64,000 nucleotides of DNA from contig NZ_FWWR01000009.1 of the NCBI RefSeq assembly GCF_900176115.1, positions 620,001 through 684,000 of the forward strand, written 5' to 3'. The DNA comes from Peptoniphilus asaccharolyticus DSM 20463 (lineage in GTDB: Bacteria > Bacillota > Clostridia > Tissierellales > Peptoniphilaceae). The position numbers and the translations under genes are program-made. Positions 8,920 to 16,946 of the stretch are shown here, in pieces. The stretch's first letter is position 1. Each line of letters opens with the position of its first letter. The notes under the pieces were generated by a model that searched no databases, was not told where the DNA came from, and saw only the letters and a program-made list of their open reading frames with translations.

Positions 8920-9032
8920 ATATTCTTCTCCCATCCGGACTATACCGTCGGTATCGGAATTTCACCGATTCAATCTTTCGACTCGTGGACTATCACCACC
9001 GGTGAGGAATTGCACCTCGCTCTGAAGAAATA
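8920..9032 (-). promoter_or_regulatory. FMN riboswitch (RFN element)
   Basis: The minus-strand RNA shows the conserved RFN segments in order: CTTCAGAGCGAGGTGCAATT, CTCACCGGTGGTGATAGTCC, then AATCGGTGAAATTCCGAT, ACCGACGGTATAGTCCGGAT and GGGAGAAG. All the near-invariant blocks (GGTG-AATTCC-CACCGG, GACGGTATAGTCCGGATG) are present, so the aptamer looks functional. It senses FMN and controls riboflavin genes. Here it controls only a frameshifted ribH. Confidence 0.95.
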
Positions 9033-9124
9033 TGAAAATGTTTTTCTATTTGTTAATAAAATAACATGTTTGTTAAAAAAAGTAAAGCTATTTTCTATTT
9101 TAAATGGTTCACAAGTCTAAAATT

Positions 9125-9133
9125 TGCTATAAT
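9125..9133 (+). promoter_or_regulatory. Extended -10 promoter of the Na/Pi cotransporter gene
   Basis: TGCTATAAT (9125-9133) is a consensus -10 with the extended TG motif. No clear -35 is seen. It lies about 40 bp upstream of the ATG at 9175. Confidence 0.6.
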
Positions 9134-9174
9134 TATAAAGGTTATGTTTATAATAAATTAGTTGGAGGAATTTA

Positions 9175-10860
9175 ATGGATCAAACAATTACTCTTGCTGA
9201 AATTAATTGGCAATTAATAGCAGGAGGTCTAGCACTTTTCCTATATGGTATTAAACTTATGGGAGATGGTTTGACAAATTTTGCTGGAACTAAAATTAGA
9301 AGTTACATTGAAAAATATACTTCTTCTCCAATCAGCGCAATATTTGTCGGTATACTCATGACGGGTATAATGCAATCATCATCAGCCACTACAGTAATCG
9401 CTATAAGTTTGGTTAGATCCGGACTTATGAATCTTAAACAAGCCATAGGTATAACTCTTGGTGCCAACATCGGTACTACAGTAACTGCTATACTTATCGG
9501 TTTTGATTTAGACTACTTAGCCTATTTTATTATCTTGATTGGTGTTTTAATCTATATGTTGGCAACAAAAAAGAAAAGCACTTATGCGGGTGAAATAATA
9601 ATAGGATTCGGTCTACTATTTATCGGTCTTAATATGATGGGTGGAGCTCTAAAAGATTTAAAAAACATTGCAGGATTTGAATCTTTTGTAGTAGAAATGT
9701 CAACAACACCAGTCTTAGGTGCTATTGTCGGAGCTATTGTAACTGGTATAATTCAATCTTCCAGTGCTATCGTAGGTATTGTTCAATCCCTATATCAAAC
9801 TGATGCCCTAACTTTAAAAGCATCTCTTGGTTTGGTATTCGGTGCCAACATCGGTACTACTATCACAGCTCTTTTAGCTTCTATCGGTGGTACTGTTTCC
9901 GCTAAGAAAACTTCTCTATTCCACATTATATTTAACGTTGGAGTATCTATAGTATTTTTAATTTTAATAACACCTTACTATCATCTTTTATTGTTCATTA
10001 CCGAAAAATTTGAACTTAACAAGATGATGACTATAGCTGTTGGACACTTCATGTTTAACTTCTTAGGTATGCTTATATTCTTACCATTTATTTCCAAATT
10101 TGGTGAAGTACTTGATAAGTTAATGCCTGGTAAAGATGAATTGGCCATTGATTACGGTAAAGTTGAATTTGATGAACAAATGATTAAGAACTTCCCAGCC
10201 GGAGCCCTTAAACAAGCTAGACTTGCCATAGAGTCTGCTTCTACACTTGCTCTTCAAACTCTTCAAACATCTCAACAGTATTTAGAAACTGGAGATAGAA
10301 AATATTTCGAAAAAGTAAATCAAATTGAAGATATTGTGAATGCACAAGATACGGAAATAGCAACCTATCTTCTAAAAATATCCAAAGAAAATCTATCTTC
10401 TGATATGATTCTTGAATATTCAGTTGATTTACAAGTTCAGAAAAATTTTGAAAGAATTTCTGACTTGGCTCAAAACTTAGCTGAATACTATGCAATGATT
10501 TTTGATGCCGGAGAAAAGATTAGTGAAGATGCAATAGAAGAGTTAAGAGATGTATATGATTTAATTAGCAAAATATATATCAATGCGGTTGATGTCTTTA
10601 AAACTAATGATATATCTCTATACGACACAATGAAAGATGATGAAAACAAATTAAATCAATTAGAATACAGATTGAGAGAGTCTCACTTTAACAGACTTAC
10701 TACAAGACACGTAAAGGCCACTGTTGAAACTTCTCTTTTTGTAGACATCATCGGTACGCTTGAAAGAATTGGGGACCATGCATTCAACATAGCGCGTATA
10801 ACTTTCAAGCCAATCAAGACACATGATGAAAAAGCTGATCCTGCAGAATTTTTTGAATAA
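9175..10860 (+). CDS. Na+/phosphate cotransporter, NptA type with PhoU domain
   Basis: A 561-residue membrane transporter that couples sodium entry to inorganic phosphate uptake. It contains two inverted Na/Pi-cotransporter repeats, recognisable from the paired motifs MQSSSATTVIAISLVR plus LGANIGTTVTA near residues 65-105 and IQSSSAIVGIVQSL plus FGANIGTTITA near 190-230. About eight to nine hydrophobic segments lie in the first 310 residues. The C-terminal 220 residues are a soluble, helical PhoU-like domain with two repeats (for example FERISDLAQNLAEYY and LERIGDHAFNIARI). It has a good Shine-Dalgarno, GGAGG, 6 nt before the ATG, and is monocistronic. An IS1182-like remnant lies just downstream. 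Confidence 0.93.
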   Translation: MDQTITLAEINWQLIAGGLALFLYGIKLMGDGLTNFAGTKIRSYIEKYTSSPISAIFVGILMTGIMQSSSATTVIAISLVRSGLMNLKQAIGITLGANIGTTVTAILIGFDLDYLAYFIILIGVLIYMLATKKKSTYAGEIIIGFGLLFIGLNMMGGALKDLKNIAGFESFVVEMSTTPVLGAIVGAIVTGIIQSSSAIVGIVQSLYQTDALTLKASLGLVFGANIGTTITALLASIGGTVSAKKTSLFHIIFNVGVSIVFLILITPYYHLLLFITEKFELNKMMTIAVGHFMFNFLGMLIFLPFISKFGEVLDKLMPGKDELAIDYGKVEFDEQMIKNFPAGALKQARLAIESASTLALQTLQTSQQYLETGDRKYFEKVNQIEDIVNAQDTEIATYLLKISKENLSSDMILEYSVDLQVQKNFERISDLAQNLAEYYAMIFDAGEKISEDAIEELRDVYDLISKIYINAVDVFKTNDISLYDTMKDDENKLNQLEYRLRESHFNRLTTRHVKATVETSLFVDIIGTLERIGDHAFNIARITFKPIKTHDEKADPAEFFE

Positions 10861-10917
10861 ATGTATTATATACTTTTAAAGAAAATATCAAAGGGGCTGT
10901 TGCAAAAGTCCTAAAAT

Positions 10918-10956
10918 AAAAAAGACGAGGAAACTAAAAAATCCTCGTCTTTTTTG
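10918..10956. terminator. Bidirectional terminator inside the IS1182 left end
   Basis: AAAAGACGAGGA and TCCTCGTCTTTT are perfectly complementary 12-bp arms separated by about 10 nt, flanked by A- and T-runs that make it work in both directions. It probably also terminates the upstream transporter transcript. Confidence 0.8.
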
Positions 10957-11003
10957 ATAAAATGTATTTATGAAAAAAATAAAAATACATCATCATTAAC
11001 TAA

Positions 11004-11973
11004 TATACACTAGTTAATGACACAATACAATTAAAATTAAACTTTAATACAGAAATATATATCCAAGATGATGTAAAATTAAGACTTGTAAAAAATATAA
11101 TCGAAAGGATGAATCTATCAGAACTAAAAAAAGTCTACTCATCATACGGAAGAAAGCCAACTGTAAACCCGGTAACAATGCTAGAAATACTAATATATTG
11201 CTATTCAGAAGGAATACTCTCATCAAGAGAAATAGAAAAATCTTGTAAATATGATCTAAGAATAAAATACTTACTCAATGAAGAACAAGCACCTGACCAT
11301 AGCACAATAAATAGATTTATACAAAAAATACTAAAACTAACTCCAGATCTACTTAATCAAATGGTCAAAATATTAATAGAAGAAAAACAAATAGACCTAT
11401 CAAGCATATACATAGATGGAACAAAGATAGAAGCCTATGCAAATAGATATAGCTTTGTATGGAGAGGAAGTATTGAAAAATATCAAGAAAAGCTAAGAAT
11501 TAAAGCTATAAAACACTTAGGACTTAATGAAAATTCAACAGCAGAAGAAGTCCTTGAAGTAGTAAGAACAGTTTTTAACTCAATTGCAAAAGAATGTATA
11601 GATAAAAATATAGAATTTGTATATGGACAAGGAAAAAGAAAAAACAAATTCAACGAGATTGTGAAATGCTAAAAGACTGGAAAGAAAAGTTTGAAAAATA
11701 CAAAGAACATCTAGAAATAATGGGAGAGAATAGAAACTCATACTCAAAAACAGATTATGATTCAACATTTATGCGAATGAAAAAAGACCATATGAAAAAT
11801 GGTCAACTAAAACCGGTATACAACATACAACTAGCAAGTGCATCAGGATTTATCATAGGATAAAACATATCGCACCATCCAAATTGCATATATACATTAA
11901 ATCCATTCCTAAATAAATTAGCTTCAAAAATAATAAAAAATAACTTAGAAATCATAAAATACAAAGCTGCTTA
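11004..11973 (+). pseudogene. IS1182-family transposase remnant
   Basis: DDE transposase debris. The frame is open from 11004 with no good start, giving NFNTEIYIQDDVKLRL, then MNLSELKKVYSSYGRKPTVN at 11109 and the family motifs SSREIEKSCKYDLRIKYL, APDHSTINRF and YIDGTKIEAYANRY (first catalytic Asp). Near 11665 the frame shifts; the continuation holds [20 protein letters not shown] (second Asp region), but a stop follows GFIIG at 11863. The same frame then gives NPFLNKLASKIIKNN, which may be the extreme C-terminus after an internal deletion. At least one frameshift, one stop and a loss of roughly 100 or more residues make it inactive. Confidence 0.85.
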
Positions 11974-12168
11974 AGAAAAAAATTTCAAAAAGTATAGCTT
12001 TATTAAGTGTACCCAATTTTAAGAAAAAACGAGATAAACCTGTCTTAAAAATTATTTTAAACAACAAATACAATGGCTAAATTTAAATATTTAATAAAAA
12101 AGAGGATGAGGAGAATAGATTTACCTATTCTGCAACAGCCCCTTTATTTTATATATAGTATTAATTAG

Positions 12169-12623
12169 TCCTTATTCACTTCTATTAATAGATTATATGA
12201 AATCACTAAATAACATCTACATGGCGACCTAAATTTAATAAAATTTTTATATCGTGAACTTGAAAAATATAAATTGTCTAATTTTAATTGGTTTGAATAT
12301 TCAGTATCTCAAAAAGAATTACTTTATAATTTAGTGTTATTAAACATTGATATTAATGCTCTTATTGAATATGATTATAACAAGCAACAACTTAATTTAC
12401 TTGCATAAAGTTGCTTAAAAATCACGGAGAATTTAAATTTTCAGCTTTTAATAATTCTACTTTTTGGGAAGATATGCTAGTAATAATTGAAAATAAAAAA
12501 TATTTAATAACTAAAGAAGAAAATAATATAATCTATTCTACAGAATATGTATGTATAAAAACAAATTTTTTTAAAACTGATATAACTAATAAAAAAACTT
12601 TTAACGATATCTTTAATAGATGA
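12169..12623 (+). pseudogene. Gene debris of unknown function
   Basis: Two adjoining coding-like stretches without a proper start. The first (12169-12408, one in-frame stop at 12211) encodes HGDLNLIKFLYRELEKYKLS and ends NKQQLNLLA. The second (12411-12623, only a TTG without Shine-Dalgarno) encodes FWEDMLVIIENKKYLITKEE and ends NDIFNR. Codon use and amino-acid composition look like real protein, and the two could be one gene split by a frameshift at about 12405. I do not recognise the family. Its 5' part may have been lost when the adjacent IS1182 arrived. Confidence 0.45.
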
Positions 12624-12626
12624 ATA

Positions 12627-12671
12627 AACTGAGTATACTAAATAATCCTTTAAAATAGTACTCTCAGTTAT
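12627..12671. terminator. Possible bidirectional terminator
   Basis: AACTGAG (12627-12633) and CTCAGTT (12663-12669) form the base of a hairpin, with further partial pairing inside. It lies between the plus-strand debris and the convergent minus-strand membrane-protein gene. Confidence 0.45.
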
Positions 12672-12680
12672 TATTCATAT

Positions 12681-13016
12681 TTATTTTTTATTTCTTGCCT
12701 TCTTTGATATTATCATATGCCTTAAAATTATACCTACTAACACTATAGTATTAAAAATAGAAATAATTAATCTATATTTAATATTTTCTAAATTCATAGA
12801 AATATAATAACTCATTGGAATAAGCCCGATAAATACTATTTCTAAAATAGCTAATTTATTTAAGCTTATATCCCCAAATCTTTTTAAGATTAGCAGTGTC
12901 AAAGCTATGAATAGTAATGAAATAGCTATTATAACATTAGATTTAGAAATTAATCCTATATTTAGGATAATATATGTTAAGGTTAATAGTAAGTATTTTT
13001 TCTTATTTTCATTCAT
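12681..13016 (-). CDS. Small four-helix membrane protein
   Basis: A 111-residue protein that is almost wholly hydrophobic, with about four predicted membrane helices (YLLLTLTYIILNIGLI, VIIAISLLFIALTLLIL, LAILEIVFIGLIPMSYYI, IISIFNTIVLVGIIL) and Lys/Arg-rich ends. I chose the ATG at 13016 because it follows GAAAG-ATAAA; an in-frame GTG at 13028 lies inside the upstream gene and lacks a ribosome site. It sits 1 nt after the stop of the secreted Gly-rich protein gene, so the two are translationally coupled and probably act together. I do not recognise the family. A membrane partner or an immunity protein for the secreted product is plausible from size and position, but this is inference. Confidence 0.6.
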   Translation of the reverse strand: MNENKKKYLLLTLTYIILNIGLISKSNVIIAISLLFIALTLLILKRFGDISLNKLAILEIVFIGLIPMSYYISMNLENIKYRLIISIFNTIVLVGIILRHMIISKKARNKK

Positions 13017-13017
13017 T

Positions 13018-13826
13018 TTATCTTTCACTAATCAATTCAAGGGCGTATTGTAGATTAGGATATATCTGCGAACTCAGTGCATTAGAAATTCTATGATTTC
13101 CCCACATATTACTATTATATCCGTCATAATATGTTTCTCCTGTATGATATTTTTGATCTGTCACATAATATTTGTGTCCTGTTAAAGACCCTGAACCCAT
13201 TCCTCTTGAATCTTTTCCTCTAATATAATATGTTGTAACTCTCGCATTAACATTTGTAGATAAAACTCCTTTTATAAATCCCCCTGCTATAGTTATTCCA
13301 GCACTTTGAAGAATACCGGCTAATACTCTATTCGCAATTGCCCCTGTTAAATTTAGACCACCAGCAAGAATAGAAACTACATCTACTATAGCAGCTTCTT
13401 TAGTGTTTATTTGATAAGAAGTATTAATTGTAGTTTCACTACATGATACATCTATATAATAATTTTTATAGGCTGTCGAATTGTTATGTGATAAAAAAGT
13501 AGCTCTACCTAAATTGCCCCCTGCACTTAAATTGTATGTAGCCACCTTATTATGTGAGCTATCATACTGTTCAACATTTATTGTTGAATCATCTACTATC
13601 GCAACTTTATCTAAAACACCATCAATATATCCTCGAATGTATTCTTTACCATCTTCAGAGTAAGCCTCAACTACATTTCTACCATCCCCATATTCAACTT
13701 TTGAATAATTTTCTTCCATAACTGTGTCACTATTGCTAGCAAAAACCATGGCTGGTACAAAAACTTGTATTATATAGCTAATAAAAAAGCGGAAACTGTT
13801 TTATTGAATTTATAATATTTTAACAT
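13018..13826 (-). pseudogene. Secreted Gly-rich protein, signal peptide frameshifted
   Basis: The natural start is the ATG at 13824-13826, preceded by AAAGGAG. It begins MLKYYKFNKTVSAFLLAI, a signal-peptide start, and then hits TAA. Two bases removed from the TATATA run near 13777 would continue as IQVFVPAMVFA-SNSDTV, completing the signal peptide and joining the 243-codon frame that ends at 13018. The mature part has a charged beta-rich first half (KVEYGDGRNVVEAYSEDGKE), a hydrophobic Gly-rich middle (VSILAGGLNLTGAIANRVLA and AGITIAGGFIKGVL), and a Tyr/Gly/Asn-rich C-terminus (YYDGYNSNMWGNHRISNAL). No known family comes to mind. The amphipathic Gly-rich segment and the adjoining small membrane protein recall bacteriocin-like exported peptides, but nothing proves it. 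Confidence 0.65.
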
Positions 13827-13849
13827 TTCATTCTCCTTTCAAAGTTTAC

Positions 13850-14124
13850 ATCTTATTGTTTTTTTATCTTTCTTTTAATATGTACAATGGAATCTCCTCC
13901 TTAATACAAGTGTCCTATATTTATTACTAATAATAGTATTACCATAAATATATCTATATGAATAGTCTGTTAATAATTTTATTTAAATGTTATAATATAA
14001 TTTAGTGTTGTAAATTTAAAAATTCATAAATTTGGTGTCAAAACCCAAAAAATATTTTCTACTTTACTATAGCCATATTTGCCATCCAGTTTACAATTAG
14101 ATTTTATATTCTAATTGTAGTATA
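13850..14124. other. Non-coding region upstream of the secreted-protein gene
   Basis: It holds a strong orphan Shine-Dalgarno on the minus strand (AAGGAGG at 13896-13902) followed by an 8-codon TTG or 11-codon ATT frame, possibly a leader peptide. It also holds a 9-bp palindrome at 14093-14118 (ACAATTAGA / TCTAATTGT). The rest is AT-rich, with no gene I can support. Confidence 0.45.
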
Positions 14125-14152
14125 TAAAAAATAGAGCCTTTAAAAGGCTCTA
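14125..14152 (-). terminator. Terminator of the obgE-ridA operon
   Basis: Arms AGAGCCTT and AAGGCTCT around a 3-4 nt loop at 14133-14151. On the minus strand the stem is followed by A and a T-run. It lies 11 nt beyond the ridA stop codon. Confidence 0.8.
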
Positions 14153-14162
14153 CTTAAGTAAA

Positions 14163-14537
14163 TTATAATTCAGCTATTGCTTCTATTTCAAGAAGACCAT
14201 TTTTAGGAAGTTTTCCAACTTCTACACAAGATCTAGCTGGTTTGTGATCTCCAAAGAATTCAGTATAAACTTCGTTTACTGCTGCAAAATCAGCTATGTT
14301 ATCTAAAAAGATATTAACTTTAACAATCTTATCAACGCTTGATCCAGCTTCTTCAACGATAGCTTTTACGTTATCTAAACTTTGTTGAGTTGCTTTTTTG
14401 ATGTCATCAGTTACTAATTCACCTGTTTCTGGAACTAATGGAAGTTGTCCTGAAGTAAATACTAAATTACCAACAATTGTACCTTGTGAATATGGACCTA
14501 CTGCTGCAGGTGCCTTTTCTGTTTGAATTATTTTCAT
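14163..14537 (-). CDS. ridA: RidA family reactive-enamine deaminase
   Basis: RidA hydrolyses 2-aminoacrylate and related enamines or imines released by PLP enzymes, protecting the cell from them. It has 124 residues, full family length. Landmarks are APAAVGPYSQG near residue 10, GQLPLVPETGEL near 32-42, and the C-terminal PARSCVEVGKLPKNGLLEIE with the substrate-binding Arg (about 103) and Glu. It is the last gene of the obgE operon and overlaps rsfS by 4 nt (ATGA). A terminator follows. Confidence 0.95.
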   Translation of the reverse strand: MKIIQTEKAPAAVGPYSQGTIVGNLVFTSGQLPLVPETGELVTDDIKKATQQSLDNVKAIVEEAGSSVDKIVKVNIFLDNIADFAAVNEVYTEFFGDHKPARSCVEVGKLPKNGLLEIEAIAEL

Positions 14538-14881
14538 ATGTCCCCCTTATCCTTAAAGTTGTCACTATTAGACCAAAGTCTTTCGATGTTATAATATTCC
14601 CTTTCATCCTTGTGGAATACATGTACTATTATATCATCAAAATCTAATAGAATCCACCTCATTGAATTTCTACCTTCTTTGTTAGTAGGTTCAAATCCAG
14701 CTTCTGCCATCTTATCTTCAACTTCATCTGCTATTGCAGAAACTTGGTTTGATGAATTTCCACTTGCTATGACAAAGTATTCTGCAATACCTGACATCTC
14801 TTGAATATCCAAAACTTGAATATCCATACCTTTTTTATCTTCACATGCATTTTTTATAATTTCAAGTTTCTTGTTTATCAT
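14534..14881 (-). CDS. rsfS: Ribosome silencing factor RsfS
   Basis: RsfS binds L14 on the 50S subunit and blocks subunit joining during nutrient stress. It has 115 residues, normal length. Family motifs are visible: KKGMDIQVLDI, EYFVIASGNSSNQVSAIADE, and NSMRWILLDFDDIIVHVFH followed by REYYNIERLW. It sits in the usual place after nadD and yqeK, here with an LCP gene inserted between, and its start directly follows the LCP stop. Confidence 0.97.
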   Translation of the reverse strand: MINKKLEIIKNACEDKKGMDIQVLDIQEMSGIAEYFVIASGNSSNQVSAIADEVEDKMAEAGFEPTNKEGRNSMRWILLDFDDIIVHVFHKDEREYYNIERLWSNSDNFKDKGDI

Positions 14882-15787
14882 TTATTCTCCTTGCTTTAAA
14901 TCTAATTCTCTAAGCAATTTCTCTGTACCTTTCTCATCTAAAAAGAAATAAGAAATTTTATTCTTATACCCTGCTCTACCTGGTAAAGTATGTTTTTCTA
15001 TATTTTCCATTTTAAAGTTCCCAACATTCTTACCCAACTTTATTACAGTTGAAAAAGGCATATTGGTATCGGTATATTGCTCATATGCTTGTAATAAAAG
15101 TGGTGCTTTAAGCCAAGTCTTAGGTTCTTTCAACTTTGCTAGGAATGCCCCTGCAAATTGTTGTTGAGCTTCCACTCTTCCTAAATCTTGGTTTGCATAA
15201 CCTTTTCTAAATCTCAAAAACTGAATTGCTTCTTCTCCATTTAAAGTTTGAAGTCCCTTTTTAAGATCTATGTGTAAAGGTGGATCAGACCATTCATCGT
15301 TGTATTTCATGTCCATTGGAACATCCACTTCCACTCCGTCTACTACATCTGTAACTTTTTTTACAAAGCCATAGTCAACTACAACATAGTTTTCAATCTC
15401 TGTCCCCAAAGTATCATTTATAGTTTGAAGAGTCAATTTAGGACCACCAAAATTGAATGAATGATTTAATTTTTGTCTTCCATGTCCTTCTATTTTAGCA
15501 TAAGTATCACGAGGAACGGAAATTATATCTGTTTGTCCTGTCTCAGTATTCATGCTAACTATCATCATGGTATCTGAACGTGTGCCATTTTCAATGTTTT
15601 TTACATCCTTTACGTCCACTCCCATAACTACAAAAGTTTCTCTTTTATTACTATCGTTAAAAACTTCATTAAAGAAATCACTAGGATTTTCAATATGGTT
15701 TTTTAATATAAAATATCCAATTGAACCTACAAAGATAATAATAAGAATTAACAATGTAGCAAAAAATGCTTTAAAAAACCTTGCCAT
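14882..15787 (-). CDS. LytR-CpsA-Psr (LCP) family cell-wall ligase
   Basis: LCP proteins transfer undecaprenyl-linked teichoic acid or capsule precursors to peptidoglycan at the outer membrane face. It has 301 residues with an N-terminal membrane anchor ([20 protein letters not shown], residues 8-27). The extracellular LCP domain contains GTRSDTMMIVSMN with the conserved Arg and Asp, SVPRDTYAKI (Arg/Asp motif) near 95-104, and QFLRFRKG near 190. It overlaps the end of yqeK by 17 nt and is followed directly by rsfS, so it is co-expressed with ribosome-assembly genes. The exact polymer it transfers cannot be told. Confidence 0.93.
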   Translation of the reverse strand: MARFFKAFFATLLILIIIFVGSIGYFILKNHIENPSDFFNEVFNDSNKRETFVVMGVDVKDVKNIENGTRSDTMMIVSMNTETGQTDIISVPRDTYAKIEGHGRQKLNHSFNFGGPKLTLQTINDTLGTEIENYVVVDYGFVKKVTDVVDGVEVDVPMDMKYNDEWSDPPLHIDLKKGLQTLNGEEAIQFLRFRKGYANQDLGRVEAQQQFAGAFLAKLKEPKTWLKAPLLLQAYEQYTDTNMPFSTVIKLGKNVGNFKMENIEKHTLPGRAGYKNKISYFFLDEKGTEKLLRELDLKQGE

Positions 15788-16346
15788 TTTTCATCTCCAA
15801 TAGATAATTTCTAGCATCAAATGTATATTTTGCAATATAATTCATCTTATTTGCCAAAAATAAAATTGTATTATTTAAACTTTCAAGCATAGCCAAGTCG
15901 ATGTCTTCATAACTCAACTTGCGAGCTCTTTCAACTCCATCAAAATTTCGCATAGGCTCTATATAATCTGCTAAATATATAACTTTTTCTAGCATACTCA
16001 TATTAGCTCTGCCAGTGGTGTGAAATCTTATTGCATCTAAAATTTCAATATCGTCTATACCATATCTTTTATTTGCTATTTCTGCTCCTAAAAAAGAATG
16101 TATTATTTGAGGTGAGTAGTGCATATCATGAGTTAACTCAAAATTGTACTCTCTACATTTTTCCAAGAGTTTATCTAAATCTCTTATCTTAGCACAATCG
16201 TGAAGCATTCCGGCTATTTTTGCCTTTTCAGGATCCACTCCATGTGCTATAGCAAGTTTTTGAGCTTCTTCTGAAACTCTTATGGTATGTTCAAATCTCT
16301 TTTCACCTATTAGCGAAATAATTTCATCTCTATATTTTTCTATCAC
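15771..16346 (-). CDS. yqeK: YqeK: HD-domain Ap4A hydrolase
   Basis: YqeK enzymes are symmetrical diadenosine tetraphosphatases giving two ADP. It has 191 residues and a single HD domain: HTIRVSEEAQKLA near residue 20, GMLHDCAK with the metal-binding His-Asp near 47-50, HS/H residues in MHYSPQIIHSFLGAE, and RFHTTGRANMSMLEKVIYLADYIEP near 107-130. It overlaps nadD by 4 nt, the standard nadD-yqeK-rsfS order of Firmicutes. Confidence 0.94.
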   Translation of the reverse strand: MIEKYRDEIISLIGEKRFEHTIRVSEEAQKLAIAHGVDPEKAKIAGMLHDCAKIRDLDKLLEKCREYNFELTHDMHYSPQIIHSFLGAEIANKRYGIDDIEILDAIRFHTTGRANMSMLEKVIYLADYIEPMRNFDGVERARKLSYEDIDLAMLESLNNTILFLANKMNYIAKYTFDARNYLLEMKNGKVF

Positions 16347-16936
16347 TTGTACAATTCCTTCTCTTTTATATAGTCTATAACCTTGTCTGGAATGAGATAC
16401 TTCACTGACTTGCCTTTAGAAATTCTATTTCTCAAATCAGTTGATGAAATTTCATAAAGAGGAGTTTCAACTATATGGATTTCAGCTTTATATTTTTGCT
16501 TTAAATATTTAAGTTCCAAATCCAATATTTGAGTGGATACATATTCCGGACGTATTGCACATATAAATTCGACTTTTTCAAATAGCAAATCTATTTTCTT
16601 CCATGTCTTTAACTGAAATAAAGTGTCCGAACCGATTATAAAATAAATTTTGCCATCTAATTCCTTTTCAAGCTTTGTTATAGTGTCTACTGTGTAGCTT
16701 ATATCGCTATTTCTAACTTCGATATCTGATATTGAAAAATATTGATTTTCTTCAACTGCAAGCTCCACCATTCTATATCTAAGCTCTGCATCAGTGGTCT
16801 TCTTATGAGGAGGATTGCCAGTTGGAACAAATATTATTTCGTTCAACTGCATATCCTCTCTAATATATTCACTTATCATTAAATGTCCAAGATGTATAGG
16901 ATTGAAAGTCCCACCCATTATGCCATACTTTTTCAT
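16343..16936 (-). CDS. nadD: Nicotinate-nucleotide adenylyltransferase
   Basis: NadD makes deamido-NAD from nicotinate mononucleotide and ATP, the central step of NAD synthesis. It has 197 residues. The nucleotidyltransferase GTFNPIHLGHL (residues 9-19) holds the catalytic His pair, FVPTGNPPHKKT the substrate loop, and ISSTDLRNRI (about 163-172) the ISSTxxR ATP motif. It lies between yhbY and yqeK in the obgE operon. Confidence 0.97.
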   Translation of the reverse strand: MKKYGIMGGTFNPIHLGHLMISEYIREDMQLNEIIFVPTGNPPHKKTTDAELRYRMVELAVEENQYFSISDIEVRNSDISYTVDTITKLEKELDGKIYFIIGSDTLFQLKTWKKIDLLFEKVEFICAIRPEYVSTQILDLELKYLKQKYKAEIHIVETPLYEISSTDLRNRISKGKSVKYLIPDKVIDYIKEKELYK

Positions 16937-16946
16937 TAGCTTAACC

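Larger units (their letters stand above)
10890..12145 (+). mobile_element. Degenerate IS1182-like element
   Basis: Perfect 15-bp inverted repeats bound it: AAAGGGGCTGTTGCA at 10890-10904 and TGCAACAGCCCCTTT at 12131-12145. The element is 1256 bp, clearly shorter than full IS1182 members (around 1.6-1.9 kb), and its transposase is frameshifted and internally deleted. A hairpin terminator near the left end is characteristic and shields the element from outside transcription. I saw no clear target duplication. It is a dead copy that could still be mobilised in trans, since both ends are intact. Confidence 0.85.

Noticed and set aside
8317-8965. Two overlapping genes (100 and 143 codons) at the ribH locus
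   Set aside because: Their sequences are the two halves of one lumazine synthase, and the N-terminal 59 codons of the larger frame lie in the riboswitch leader.
12411-12623. Intact 70-residue immunity-like protein
   Set aside because: Only a TTG without ribosome site; it reads better as the tail of a broken gene.
10860-14162. Anti-phage defence island
   Set aside because: The accessory patch has no nuclease, helicase, TIR, NTPase or toxin-antitoxin motif that I can recognise, only IS debris and the secreted/membrane pair.
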